Assembly: GCA_017534305.1 (NCBI GenBank)
Contig: JAFWCU010000019.1
Location: 62,001-126,000, forward strand
Direction: 5' to 3'
Origin: Clostridia bacterium
GTDB taxonomy: Bacteria > Bacillota > Clostridia > TANB77 > CAG-465
DNA length: 64,000 bases
Shown here: positions 54,612 through 62,815 of the stretch, piece after piece
How positions within the stretch are numbered: position 1 is the first letter of the stretch
How the letters are laid out: every line of letters begins with the position of its first letter
Program-made: the position numbers and the translations under genes
Notes under the pieces: generated by a model
What the model saw: only the letters and a program-made list of their open reading frames with translations
Database searches by the model: none
What the model was told of the DNA's origin: nothing

Positions 54612-56006
54612 ATGAAATCCAAGAAAAGTGATGGTAGTATTTTTGATAAAATAAGACACATGTATTTGAAATTCATGTATACACCGGAGTCAGTTGAAAA
54701 AATTGAAAAACAACCAAAAGTTAGTTTTAAAGATAGATTAAAAGATAATTGGTATAATTGGATAGTTTTACCAATTATTGCTATAGCTATGATTACTGCA
54801 TTTGTAGTGGTTCATAATATACAAGAGAATGAAAGACTTGAAAGACTTAGAGGAGAGTATTATCATTCAGAATTAAGAGGAGATAAGGCTCAAATTCAAA
54901 CTAGGGATTTAGATAATCTCTTTATTAATACCGGTGATAGAAAACCTGTTAAAATGGCATATAGCAAGCTTGGAGATAAGGTAGCTTACTCATTATCATA
55001 TAATTTAAATGATAATGTTGAAGGTGAATGGACTGCTAATAGATATTTTACTAGTGGTCAAATAGTAGCTTTACTACTTAAAGGTTATCCAAATGTGGAT
55101 TACAAAACAATGGGGTTTGACAGTGAGGAGGATGCATATGCTGCAACTCAACTTGCTGTATTTGAGTTAGTAAATGCTAAAGACTATAGTATGAAAAATG
55201 GTGAGTTTTCTTTAGACAATTTGGTTGCTATAAATAAAAGAGATGATCAAAGATGCAAAAAAATAATTACCAAAGCAAAAGAAATTTATAATTATGCAAT
55301 TAATAATCCTTATGAAATAAAAACAGATGTTAAATCTGATGGATTAGAAAAACCATTAGAAGAAGTTGATGGGGGCGTTCTTGTTGGACCACTTACATTT
55401 ACAACTTATACTGATGAAGAAACAAAGAGGTTGCTAGGTCAAGAATATAATGATGATATTAGTGTAGGTGTTGCTTCATTTATGCAAAACACAAATGCTA
55501 TTTTTTTAGATAAAGATTTAAACGAAATTAAATCAATTAGTAGTGGAGATACTTTTTATATAAAGGTATTGTCTGAAGATAAGGTTTTTTCTGTTGTAGA
55601 TATTTCTGCACATACTAACTACTTGATTGGAAGAATTCATTCTAAAGATGGAACAGATAAAAAATTTGTTACTTTAGATAAAAAAGAATTTGCTTATGTT
55701 GAAAACTTCTCTATAATCTATGGTTTAGATTTTGGTTATACGACTGTTAGCTTTGTAATGGGTAACAACAATCTTTTAGATGGAGTTAGATTTTATATTT
55801 ATGATGAAGAAGGTACATTAATAGAAGATGCAGATGGATATGCAACTGACTATGAGTTTGCTTTACCTGTTGGAAAGTATAATTTAGAAATCTATTACGA
55901 ACCAAAAGGTTATTTCTTTAAAGATAAAGCTGTAGATTTTGAGGTGAAAAAAGGTGAGCATACTACTTTAGAAATAACAGCAGAATCTGTAAATAAAGGA
56001 GAATAA
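54612..56006 (+). CDS. Membrane-anchored TQXA-domain-like protein lacking the thioester cysteine
   Basis: The 464-residue product from ATG 54612 follows AAGGAGG. It has a cytoplasmic head of about 45 residues, a membrane helix (about residues 49-67) and an outer TQXA-like domain. The Gln motif is kept (AATQLAVFEL, Q180), but the cysteine position reads AYSLSY (S127), 53 residues upstream, compared with 51 between C72 and Q123 in the neighbouring adhesin. The thioester cannot form. A single Cna-B-like domain follows, and there is no sorting signal; it is anchored by the N-terminal helix instead. Sequence and neighbourhood suggest it derives from, or partners, the adhesin. Confidence 0.75.
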   Translation: MKSKKSDGSIFDKIRHMYLKFMYTPESVEKIEKQPKVSFKDRLKDNWYNWIVLPIIAIAMITAFVVVHNIQENERLERLRGEYYHSELRGDKAQIQTRDLDNLFINTGDRKPVKMAYSKLGDKVAYSLSYNLNDNVEGEWTANRYFTSGQIVALLLKGYPNVDYKTMGFDSEEDAYAATQLAVFELVNAKDYSMKNGEFSLDNLVAINKRDDQRCKKIITKAKEIYNYAINNPYEIKTDVKSDGLEKPLEEVDGGVLVGPLTFTTYTDEETKRLLGQEYNDDISVGVASFMQNTNAIFLDKDLNEIKSISSGDTFYIKVLSEDKVFSVVDISAHTNYLIGRIHSKDGTDKKFVTLDKKEFAYVENFSIIYGLDFGYTTVSFVMGNNNLLDGVRFYIYDEEGTLIEDADGYATDYEFALPVGKYNLEIYYEPKGYFFKDKAVDFEVKKGEHTTLEITAESVNKGE

Positions 56007-56012
56007 TATAAT

Positions 56013-56045
56013 GAGATGTTAATAATATTTAACATCTCTTTTTTT
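56013..56045 (+). terminator. Intrinsic terminator
   Basis: GAGATGTT and AACATCTC form an 8-bp stem with an AT-rich loop, followed by a T run. Confidence 0.9.
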
Positions 56046-57193
56046 GTCAACACTTTTTATAAAAAAAATGTACTATTATTTTTTACATATTTTAAACTCT
56101 TGGAAATGGCTATATTTCAATAAAAAGTGATATTTTTGATATCTTAAATGTTACATATATTACATAAATTATACAAATATGTAACAATCAATATTTTATA
56201 ATTATTGCTAGACGATAAGTATACATAAAACTATGGTTTTGGTGTTGAAACTCAAAAATAGTTATGCTAGAATTCAAGTAACAAAAGAATAGAATTACTA
56301 GTCGATAATTGTGAGACTAAAATATAAGATGATATGATTATTATAAAAAAGAAGTGAGGTTTATATAATAATGATATATGTTAAGATATTATACTTTAGA
56401 ATTGGTTATAGTTTCACATAGTTCCCCCAATGCTATTAGTAATACGTGTAACTCCATACCTATAGTAAATGTTGGAAATGGTGTGGGAAAAGATTTAAAG
56501 AATAGTTTTTTGACATGTATATAAAAAATAAAAGGATCTATAATATATATAGTGTTTAAGTTTTTAAAGAAAAATTAAAAAGGAAAAAAATGAACGGAAA
56601 TTTTTTAATAATTATTTATATGCTAAACATTATATATTTATAAATGTTTTGTAATTACCTAACATTTCGTTTAAAGAGAGAGAGGTTGATAAATGTAGGT
56701 ACGAAAAAATTATAGAAGAGAAGAATGAGAGATAATTATTATAGTGTGAACAGGCCAGGGTGCCTGCGTAGGAGAGCTCAATAAATTTAAATTTATAGTT
56801 TTTTAATTGAAATATCTACATTAAATTACATTTGACTGTGTAGGGTCATTTGTGCAAATTGAGTATGCATTTTGGACTTAAAACGCCCACTTGCATGGAT
56901 GTTATTAATATATTGTATATTGAAGATATATAGTCGTATAAATTCATACTAGTATATAGGATTTAGATTTAATGAATTAATTAGTGTCTTTATATAAAGT
57001 ATGAGGTTTGTTACTATTTTGGCATGATGAGGTTATAGGGTACTATTTTGAAACTATACCTTATCAAAAGATTTTTTGATATAATATAGCGGATACTAGT
57101 GTTTTTATTTATATAGCATTTACCGGTATAGTAGATGGTAACAGTATATTGAATACTTGAAGAATATATGATTTGAATATATAATATGAAGCT
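56046..57193 (+). other. 1.1-kb stretch without a recognisable gene
   Basis: No frame on either strand holds a convincing protein of 60 or more residues until the small ORF at 57211. The stretch is mostly very AT-rich but contains more GC-rich islands near 56746-56783 and 56837-56902. A 17-codon open frame at 56590-56643 (MNGNFLIIIYMLNIIYL), behind AAAAGGA, would give a hydrophobic peptide. No known riboswitch, 6S, SRP, tmRNA or RNase P signature was recognised. It may hold an RNA, a long leader, or the remnant of a lost surface-protein gene. Confidence 0.4.
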
Positions 57194-57210
57194 GAGAGAG
57201 GTACAGATAT

Positions 57211-57438
57211 ATGGAGACTAATTTTTCAATGCCTGTGACAGGCGGCTTCTTTAGTACAGACCTGCTAATAGTTGTCGGAGTAACAATTATATTTGTTATA
57301 CTATATATAGTGTTTGGAATTATAAGAGAAAACAAAAATGACGACTTACGAGGCTTTAATGATAACGACTTTGTGGAAACTGACGAAAATGGATTTTCTG
57401 AAGATGATTTCGTAAGGGATGAGACAGAAAAACAATAG
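57211..57438 (+). CDS. Small protein shaped like a free sorting signal, unknown
   Basis: The 75-residue product begins METNFSMPVTGGFFSTDLL. MPVTGG followed by a membrane helix (about residues 17-38) and RENK closely mimics the end of the nearby adhesin (LPKTGG, helix, basic tail), but here it stands at the N-terminus and an acidic tail of about 35 residues follows. GAGAGAGG lies 9 bp before the ATG. The upstream frame is closed by TGA at 57193, so it is not simply the visible end of a longer gene. It could be the relic 3' end of a decayed adhesin gene or a real small membrane protein. Confidence 0.5.
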   Translation: METNFSMPVTGGFFSTDLLIVVGVTIIFVILYIVFGIIRENKNDDLRGFNDNDFVETDENGFSEDDFVRDETEKQ

Positions 57439-57459
57439 AATGTTTTAAAATGTTTTATT

Positions 57460-57491
57460 AAGACCAGGATATAATTTATCTTGGTCTTTTT
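57460..57491 (+). terminator. Intrinsic terminator
   Basis: AAGACCAGGAT pairs with ATCTTGGTCTT (one mismatch) and is followed by T residues. Confidence 0.9.
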
Positions 57492-57522
57492 CTATTCTTT
57501 TCTTTAAAATCATTGAATTCGC

Positions 57523-57551
57523 TTTAAAAATATTACATAAAGTAGTATAAT
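57523..57551 (+). promoter_or_regulatory. Probable sigma-A promoter of tsaC
   Basis: TTTAAA (57523-57528) and TATAAT (57546-57551) have a 17-bp spacer. Confidence 0.65.
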
Positions 57552-57586
57552 AATAGAGCAAAGTAGGTAACAGAGGAGTTGTTTAA

Positions 57587-58201
57587 ATGAGAAGATATAG
57601 TCAAAATGAGATAGATGAATTAGCAGAAATATTAAATAATGATGGAGTAATTAGTATTCCTACTGATACAGTATATGGAGTATGTGCTCGTATTAATTCA
57701 CAAAAAGCTTTTGATAACTTGGTTAATGCTAAGCATAGACCAGCTAATAAATCTTTCCCTGTGTTATGTTTAAATGAGGAACAAATTAAAAGAATTGCTA
57801 TTGTAAATTCTAATGCTGAAAAATTGATTCGTGCTTTTATGCCAGGACCTATTACAATAGTTCTAAAAAAGAAAAAAGAAGCTTTTGAATATATCAATAA
57901 TGCTGGTGCAAGAAGTAGTGATGAACTAGCTGTAAGGATTCTTCCTTTAAACTTCATAAAGGAATTGATACAAAAAGTTGGTAGCCCATTATTTTTAACT
58001 AGTGCTAATTTGAGTGGACAAGAAGTATGTAAAACTTTAGATGAAATCGAATCAGTTTTCCCAAATATAGAAGGAATAGTTGAAGGTGAAGTATCATTTG
58101 GTCAATCTAGCACAATAGTAGATTGTACTTGTGAAGAGATAAAAATACAAAGGGAAGGACCAATTTCAAAAGAGAGAATAATGGAAGTATTAAAAAAATA
58201 G
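57587..58201 (+). CDS. tsaC: L-threonylcarbamoyladenylate synthase (TsaC/Sua5 family)
   Basis: The 204-residue product matches the YrdC fold: SIPTDTVYGVCA near residue 23, KHRPANKSFPVL near residue 50, a PGPITIVLKKK segment and SSTIVDCT near the end. It makes threonylcarbamoyl-AMP for t6A37 modification of ANN-decoding tRNAs. It lacks the C-terminal Sua5 domain, so it is the short TsaC form. The start follows AGAGGAG. It precedes adk, an unusual neighbour for the end of the spc operon. Confidence 0.9.
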   Translation: MRRYSQNEIDELAEILNNDGVISIPTDTVYGVCARINSQKAFDNLVNAKHRPANKSFPVLCLNEEQIKRIAIVNSNAEKLIRAFMPGPITIVLKKKKEAFEYINNAGARSSDELAVRILPLNFIKELIQKVGSPLFLTSANLSGQEVCKTLDEIESVFPNIEGIVEGEVSFGQSSTIVDCTCEEIKIQREGPISKERIMEVLKK

Positions 58202-58285
58202 TTTTTTTAAGAGAAACTAGTGATTTAAACTTTACTTTTAAAATCAAATGTGTAATAATATTTGTGTCAAATGAGGTGATTTTTA

Positions 58286-58909
58286 GTGATTTATATTTTA
58301 ACAGGAGGACCTGCAACAGGTAAAGGAACAAGGTCAGATATCCTTGCAAATGCGTTAGAAATTCCACATATCTCAACTGGTGATATGCTAAGAAACGTTG
58401 CTAAGAAAAATTTAGAAATTCGTGAGAAATTATCTAACGGAGAATTAATTTCAGATGAAATTATAACAGATCTTTTAGAACAAAGAATTCTTGAAAATGA
58501 TTGTAAAGAAGGGTTTGTTTTAGATGGCTATCCAAGAACATTAAAACAAGCAGAACTATTAGACGTTCTACTTGCAAAATATGGAAGAGCAGTTACTAAA
58601 GTAATGGAACTTACTATTCCAGATGAACTTGCTTTTAAACGTATTCTTGGAAGAAGCAAATGTACACACTGTGGAGCATCTTATGGTATAGATTTTCCAC
58701 CAAAAAGAAAAGGTAGATGTGATATCTGTGGAGGGCATTTAGCAGTAAGAACAGATGATACAGCAGAAACACTATCTAAAAGAATTGAAACTTATAGAGA
58801 AAATTCTAAGCCTATCTTAGATTATTATAGAGATAAGGGAATCCTTATGACAGTTGATGCTTCTGCACATCCTGAAAGAGTTGTTGAAGAAGCTCAAATG
58901 GAAATTTAG
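58286..58909 (+). CDS. adk: Adenylate kinase, copy 1
   Basis: The 207-residue enzyme interconverts AMP, ADP and ATP. The P-loop is GGPATGKGT (family form GxPGxGKGT, with AT in place of a glycine pair). The DGYPRT motif and a LID with a zinc ribbon (CTHC near residue 129 and CDIC near residue 149) are typical of Gram-positive enzymes. The GTG start follows GAGGTG. A second, closely related copy lies beyond map at 59990. No secY is present upstream, unlike the standard secY-adk-map order. Confidence 0.94.
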   Translation: MIYILTGGPATGKGTRSDILANALEIPHISTGDMLRNVAKKNLEIREKLSNGELISDEIITDLLEQRILENDCKEGFVLDGYPRTLKQAELLDVLLAKYGRAVTKVMELTIPDELAFKRILGRSKCTHCGASYGIDFPPKRKGRCDICGGHLAVRTDDTAETLSKRIETYRENSKPILDYYRDKGILMTVDASAHPERVVEEAQMEI

Positions 58910-58923
58910 AAAGAGAGTAAAAA

Positions 58924-59724
58924 ATGATTACAATAAAAAATGCAAAAGAAATAGAACTTATGCGTGAAGCTGGTAAAGTAGTAGCTACACTTTACGATTA
59001 TATAGAAGAAATAATTAAACCTGGTATGACAACTTATGAACTAGATCAACTTGCAGAAGCCAAGATGAGAGAACTTGGCGCTACACCTGCAGAAAAAGGT
59101 TATGATATAGGAGTAAAAGGTGTACCACCATATCCTGCATCATTATGTGTATCAATAAATGATGAGGTTATACATGGTGTTCCATCAAAACATAAAATAA
59201 TTAAAGAAGGAGATATTGTATCTGTGGATACAGTTGCTCTTAAAAATGGATTTAATGGAGATGCTGCTAGAACATTTGTAGTAGGAAAAGTTTCTAAAGA
59301 GGCACAAAGACTAATAGATGTTACAACACAAGCTTTCTTTGAAGGACTAAAATATTGCAGAGCTGGTTTCAGAGTAGGAGATATTTCACATGCAGTAGGA
59401 CAATATGTTGAATCTCAAGGCTATAGTGTCGTAAGAGAATTTCAAGGACATGGAATAGGAAGAGACATGCATGAAGATCCTGGTATACCAAATTACGGAA
59501 AAGCAGGAAGAGGTGCAAGACTTGAACCTGGAATGACTATATGTGTTGAACCTATGGTTATTCAAGGAAAACCAGACATATTAGAACTAGATGATGGATG
59601 GACTATAATTACAGAAGATGGATCTTTAGCTGCTCACTATGAAAATACAATCTTAATAACTAAGGATGAACCAGAAATACTAACAATGACAAAAAAAGAT
59701 AAGCAAAAATATAAAGTTAAATAA
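58924..59724 (+). CDS. map: Methionine aminopeptidase type I
   Basis: The 266-residue enzyme removes the initiator methionine. All metal ligands and the proton-shuttle residue are present: H84, D102, D113, H176, E209 and E240, in the usual motifs (VIHGVP, SVDTVALKNGFNGDAART, FQGHGIG, CVEPM, AHYENT). The start lies 14 bp after adk copy 1 behind AAAGAGAG. A terminator after it isolates it from adk copy 2, which has its own promoter. Confidence 0.96.
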   Translation: MITIKNAKEIELMREAGKVVATLYDYIEEIIKPGMTTYELDQLAEAKMRELGATPAEKGYDIGVKGVPPYPASLCVSINDEVIHGVPSKHKIIKEGDIVSVDTVALKNGFNGDAARTFVVGKVSKEAQRLIDVTTQAFFEGLKYCRAGFRVGDISHAVGQYVESQGYSVVREFQGHGIGRDMHEDPGIPNYGKAGRGARLEPGMTICVEPMVIQGKPDILELDDGWTIITEDGSLAAHYENTILITKDEPEILTMTKKDKQKYKVK

Positions 59725-59732
59725 TAAACTAG

Positions 59733-59757
59733 GAAGGTACTTATGTACCTTCTTTTA
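59733..59757 (+). terminator. Intrinsic terminator after map
   Basis: GAAGGTAC and GTACCTTC form an 8-bp stem with a TTAT loop, then a T-rich tract. Confidence 0.87.
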
Positions 59758-59818
59758 TTTTGCTTAAAACTACACTTGCTAGAATAAAACAAATAATTAA
59801 AATAACTATATTTTTCAG

Positions 59819-59847
59819 TTGACATAGTATTTGTGCGGTGCTATAAT
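59819..59847 (+). promoter_or_regulatory. Sigma-A promoter of adk copy 2
   Basis: TTGACA (59819-59824) and TATAAT (59842-59847) have a 17-bp spacer. Confidence 0.88.
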
Positions 59848-59885
59848 TTGCGTGTAAAAATATATAACTTATGGAGAAAATTAAT

Positions 59886-59936
59886 ATGAACTCGCGTAAT
59901 AAGAGCTATATACTAATAGCTTTACTTAGATTATAA
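59886..59936 (+). CDS. Possible 16-codon leader peptide before adk copy 2
   Basis: ATG 59886 follows TATGGAG at suitable spacing and encodes MNSRNKSYILIALLRL, ending at TAA 59934-59936. A hairpin (AGCTAT at 59904-59909 with ATAGCT at 59916-59921) lies inside it. It may be chance in AT-rich DNA, or a regulatory upstream ORF. Confidence 0.3.
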   Translation: MNSRNKSYILIALLRL

Positions 59937-59989
59937 CTGTAAGGATATATTTTTGTTAAAAATAAATTAATTATAAAGAGGTGAAAGCT

Positions 59990-60607
59990 ATGATTTATAT
60001 TTTAACAGGCGGACCTGCCACAGGAAAAGGTACACGTTCAGACATCTTAGCAAAAGCTTTAAATATTCCACATATTTCAACTGGAGATATGTTGAGAGAA
60101 AAAGCCCAAAAAGATGAAGAACTAAAAGCTAGTTTAAGCCGTGGAGAGTTAGTTCCAGACTCAATGATTAATGCACTTCTTGAAGAGAGAATAACTCGTA
60201 AGGATTGTGTTAATGGTTTTGTTCTAGATGGCTATCCAAGAACTTATGCTCAAGCTGTAGAACTTGATAGACTATTTGAAAAATATGGTTTATCTATTAC
60301 TAAAGTAATGGAGCTTGTAGTACCAGATGAGCTTGCATTTAAACGTATTCTTGAAAGAAAGAAATGCGACAACTGCGGTGAACAATATGGTATTGACTTC
60401 CCACCAGAAGTTGATGATGTTTGCGATAAATGTGGAGGACATTTAAGTATTAGAACAGATGATACAAAGGAAACTTTGGCAAAACGTATTAATACTTATA
60501 GAGAAAATGCTAAGGAAATCTTAGATTACTATAGGGATAAAGGTTTGCTTTATACTTATGATGCCTCACATAATCCTGAATCAGTTGTAGAGGATGCTTT
60601 AAACTAA
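59990..60607 (+). CDS. adk: Adenylate kinase, copy 2
   Basis: The 205-residue product from ATG 59990 (AGAGGTGA before it) has the same unusual P-loop GGPATGKGT, DGYPRT and zinc ribbon (CDNC and CDKC) as copy 1 and closely resembles it throughout, so the pair arose by duplication within this lineage. The LID region differs most. It has its own promoter and terminator, so its expression can be separate. In-frame GTG 59981 is closer to the ribosome site and less likely. Confidence 0.93.
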   Translation: MIYILTGGPATGKGTRSDILAKALNIPHISTGDMLREKAQKDEELKASLSRGELVPDSMINALLEERITRKDCVNGFVLDGYPRTYAQAVELDRLFEKYGLSITKVMELVVPDELAFKRILERKKCDNCGEQYGIDFPPEVDDVCDKCGGHLSIRTDDTKETLAKRINTYRENAKEILDYYRDKGLLYTYDASHNPESVVEDALN

Positions 60608-60616
60608 GCTGAAATA

Positions 60617-60646
60617 GACAGACTATTAATTTAGTCTGTCTTTTCT
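60617..60646 (+). terminator. Intrinsic terminator after adk copy 2
   Basis: GACAGACTA and TAGTCTGTC form a 9-bp stem with a short loop and T residues. Confidence 0.9.
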
Positions 60647-60750
60647 TTGGCTAAAATTAAATTTCTAATACATTTTTTGATACAATTTTTTAAAATTCTT
60701 TTCTTCAAAAACAAAAATCATTTATATACTCAAAAAAATTAAGAAAGTAG

Positions 60751-60779
60751 TTGACAATATTTAGAAATTAAGCTATAAT
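60751..60779 (+). promoter_or_regulatory. Sigma-A promoter of the infA cluster
   Basis: TTGACA (60751-60756) and TATAAT (60774-60779) have a 17-bp spacer. A small hairpin (ATATTTC with GAAATAT, 60788-60806) lies in the leader. Confidence 0.88.
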
Positions 60780-60836
60780 ATATGTGTTATATTTCGCCTT
60801 GAAATATAGCAATATCAATAATAGGGAGGTAAAAGA

Positions 60837-61058
60837 ATGCCAAAAGATGATGTTATCGAAGTTGAAGGCGTTGTTGTAGATGCACTACCAAACGCAATGT
60901 TTAAAGTAAGACTTCAAAACGGACATGAAGTATTATCACACATTTCTGGTAAATTAAGAATGCATTACATTAAAATATTACCAGGTGATGAAGTTAAAGT
61001 TGAACTTTCTACATATGATCTAAACAAAGGTAGAATCACATGGAGAAAGAGTAAGTAA
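60837..61058 (+). CDS. infA: Translation initiation factor IF-1
   Basis: The 73-residue OB-fold protein has the expected [16 protein letters not shown] and [19 protein letters not shown] blocks. It binds the A site of the 30S subunit during initiation. AGGGAGG precedes the ATG. The order infA-rpmJ-rpsM-rpsK-rpsD-rpoA-rplQ that follows is conserved in Firmicutes. It has its own promoter. Confidence 0.97.
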   Translation: MPKDDVIEVEGVVVDALPNAMFKVRLQNGHEVLSHISGKLRMHYIKILPGDEVKVELSTYDLNKGRITWRKSK

Positions 61059-61213
61059 CCTATTATTTTATTTAGTTATAAATAGTCATGTTTGAAGCGG
61101 CTGTAAGAGGATGAGCCTTAAGTCCTTTTATTTTTAAACGGATTATTTATTATATAATTTTATACTTACTTTTGTTAAATATATTAACAAAACTTTTTAA
61201 GGAGGATTTTAAA

Positions 61214-61327
61214 ATGAAAGTAAGACCATCTGTAAAGAAAATTTGTGAGAAGTGTAAGGTAATCAGAAGAAACGGAGTAGTTCGTGTAATCTGTGAAAAT
61301 CCTAAACACAAACAAAGACAAGGTTAA
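61214..61327 (+). CDS. rpmJ: 50S ribosomal protein L36
   Basis: The 37-residue protein [17 protein letters not shown]... has the zinc-type pattern C-x2-C ... C ... H of bL36. AAGGAGG at 61198-61204 precedes the ATG. Position between infA and rpsM is the conserved one. The 155-bp space from infA to its start holds weak pairing (GGCT with AGCC near 61100-61118) but nothing I can name. Confidence 0.97.
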   Translation: MKVRPSVKKICEKCKVIRRNGVVRVICENPKHKQRQG

Positions 61328-61343
61328 TTGGGGGGTATAGTAA

Positions 61344-61715
61344 ATGGCACGTATAGCTGGAGTAGATTTACCAAAAAACAAAGTTGCAGAAATTGGACTA
61401 ACAGCCATCTATGGAATTGGTCGTCCTGCATCTAGAAAAATACTAGCTGAAGCTGGTATCGAAACTACAAAAAGAGTAAAAGATTTTACTGAAGAAGAAG
61501 AAGCTAAAATAAGAGAAATAATCGAAAGAGATTATGTTGTTGAAGGAGACCTTCGTAAAGAAGTAGCATTAAACATTAAAAGATTAATGGAAATTAACTG
61601 CTACAGAGGACAAAGACATAAAAGAAAATTACCTGTTCGTGGACAAAGAACAAAAACTAATGCTAGAACTAGAAAAGGTAAAGCAGTAGCAATCGCAGGT
61701 AAGAAAGGAGTATAG
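61344..61715 (+). CDS. rpsM: 30S ribosomal protein S13
   Basis: The 123-residue uS13 has [13 protein letters not shown], the helix-two-turn-helix [15 protein letters not shown], and the [14 protein letters not shown] basic end. It sits in the head of the small subunit and contacts the P-site tRNA and S19. GGGGGG-type bases precede the ATG. It lies in conserved order after rpmJ, 6 bp before rpsK. Confidence 0.97.
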   Translation: MARIAGVDLPKNKVAEIGLTAIYGIGRPASRKILAEAGIETTKRVKDFTEEEEAKIREIIERDYVVEGDLRKEVALNIKRLMEINCYRGQRHKRKLPVRGQRTKTNARTRKGKAVAIAGKKGV

Positions 61716-61721
61716 TTAGAA

Positions 61722-62111
61722 ATGGCTAAGAAAAAAGTAGTAACAAAGAAAAAAGTTAAAAAGAACGTATCAACTGGTGCTGCACACATTCAATCATCAT
61801 TTAACAATACAATAGTTACAATGACTGATTCTCAAGGTAACGTTTTATCTTGGGCTAGTGCAGGCGGACTAGGATTCAAAGGTTCTAGAAAAAATACTCC
61901 TTTTGCAGCAGGTCAAGCAGCAGAAGCAGCAGCTAATGCAGCAATCGAACATGGCCTAAAAACTGTTGAAGTATTTGTAAAAGGACCTGGTTCTGGTAGA
62001 GAAGCAGCTATTAGATCTTTACAAGCTGCTGGATTGGAAATAAGCATGATTAAAGATGTTACTCCAATACCACACAATGGTTGTAGACCACCAAAGAGAA
62101 GAAGAGTATAG
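61722..62111 (+). CDS. rpsK: 30S ribosomal protein S11
   Basis: The 129-residue uS11 has a lysine-rich N-terminus, then [35 protein letters not shown] and the closing [13 protein letters not shown]. It forms part of the platform and helps select the correct mRNA-tRNA contact. It is translated from a site at the end of rpsM (AAGGAG). Confidence 0.97.
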   Translation: MAKKKVVTKKKVKKNVSTGAAHIQSSFNNTIVTMTDSQGNVLSWASAGGLGFKGSRKNTPFAAGQAAEAAANAAIEHGLKTVEVFVKGPGSGREAAIRSLQAAGLEISMIKDVTPIPHNGCRPPKRRRV

Positions 62112-62128
62112 TGGGGGTGTAAGAAGAA

Positions 62129-62725
62129 ATGGCAATTAGCAGAGGACCTATACTTAAAAGATGTAGAGCTCTAGGAATCGATCCTACAGTTATAGGTATA
62201 GATAAAAAATCAAATAGAAAAGTAAACAAAAACGGAAAGAAACTTTCTGAGTACGGTGTACAATTAAAAGAAAAACAAAAAGTTAAATTCGTTTACGGTG
62301 TTGCTGAAAAGCAATTCAGAGGATACTTTGAAGATGCAGCTAGAAGAGATGGTAACACTGGTGAATTATTACTTCAAACTCTAGAATTAAGACTAGACAA
62401 CATTGCATATAGAATGGGTGTTGGTAAATCTAGAGCTGAAGCTAGACAACTTGTAACATATGAAATGTTAGAAGTAAACGGTAAAAAAGTTAACATTCCA
62501 TCATACATTTGTAGAGTTGGTGATGTTATAGCCGTAAGAGAATCTAAGAAAACAAACAGAGCTGTTGTAGATGCTTTAGAAGCAAACAAAAACATGGCAG
62601 TTCCATCTTGGATTGATTATAACAAAGACAAAATGGAAGCTAAAATTGTTAGAACTCCAGTTAGAGATGACTTAGACTTTGAAGTTCAAGAATCACTAAT
62701 TGTTGAGTTATACTCTAGAAACTAA
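62129..62725 (+). CDS. rpsD: 30S ribosomal protein S4
   Basis: The 198-residue uS4 has the S4 RNA-binding domain in the middle (RLDNIAYRMGVGKSRAEARQLV) and a basic N-terminal part. It binds 16S rRNA early in assembly and is a regulator in some bacteria. The N-terminus lacks the zinc-binding cysteines found in some S4 paralogues. Encoded between rpsK and rpoA, as in many Clostridia. Confidence 0.96.
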   Translation: MAISRGPILKRCRALGIDPTVIGIDKKSNRKVNKNGKKLSEYGVQLKEKQKVKFVYGVAEKQFRGYFEDAARRDGNTGELLLQTLELRLDNIAYRMGVGKSRAEARQLVTYEMLEVNGKKVNIPSYICRVGDVIAVRESKKTNRAVVDALEANKNMAVPSWIDYNKDKMEAKIVRTPVRDDLDFEVQESLIVELYSRN

Positions 62726-62815
62726 TATAGTTAATATTTTATTAATAAGTTTTTTAATCATCATTTAAATATAAGTAGTGTGTGTAATCAGAGCACGCTA
62801 GAAGGAGGAATTAAA

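Noticed and set aside
56746..56783. T-box or 6S RNA in the gap before 57211
   Set aside because: AGGGTGCC recalls the T-box antiterminator, but the specifier loop, ACCGCG bulge and terminator are missing; no 6S pattern was found.
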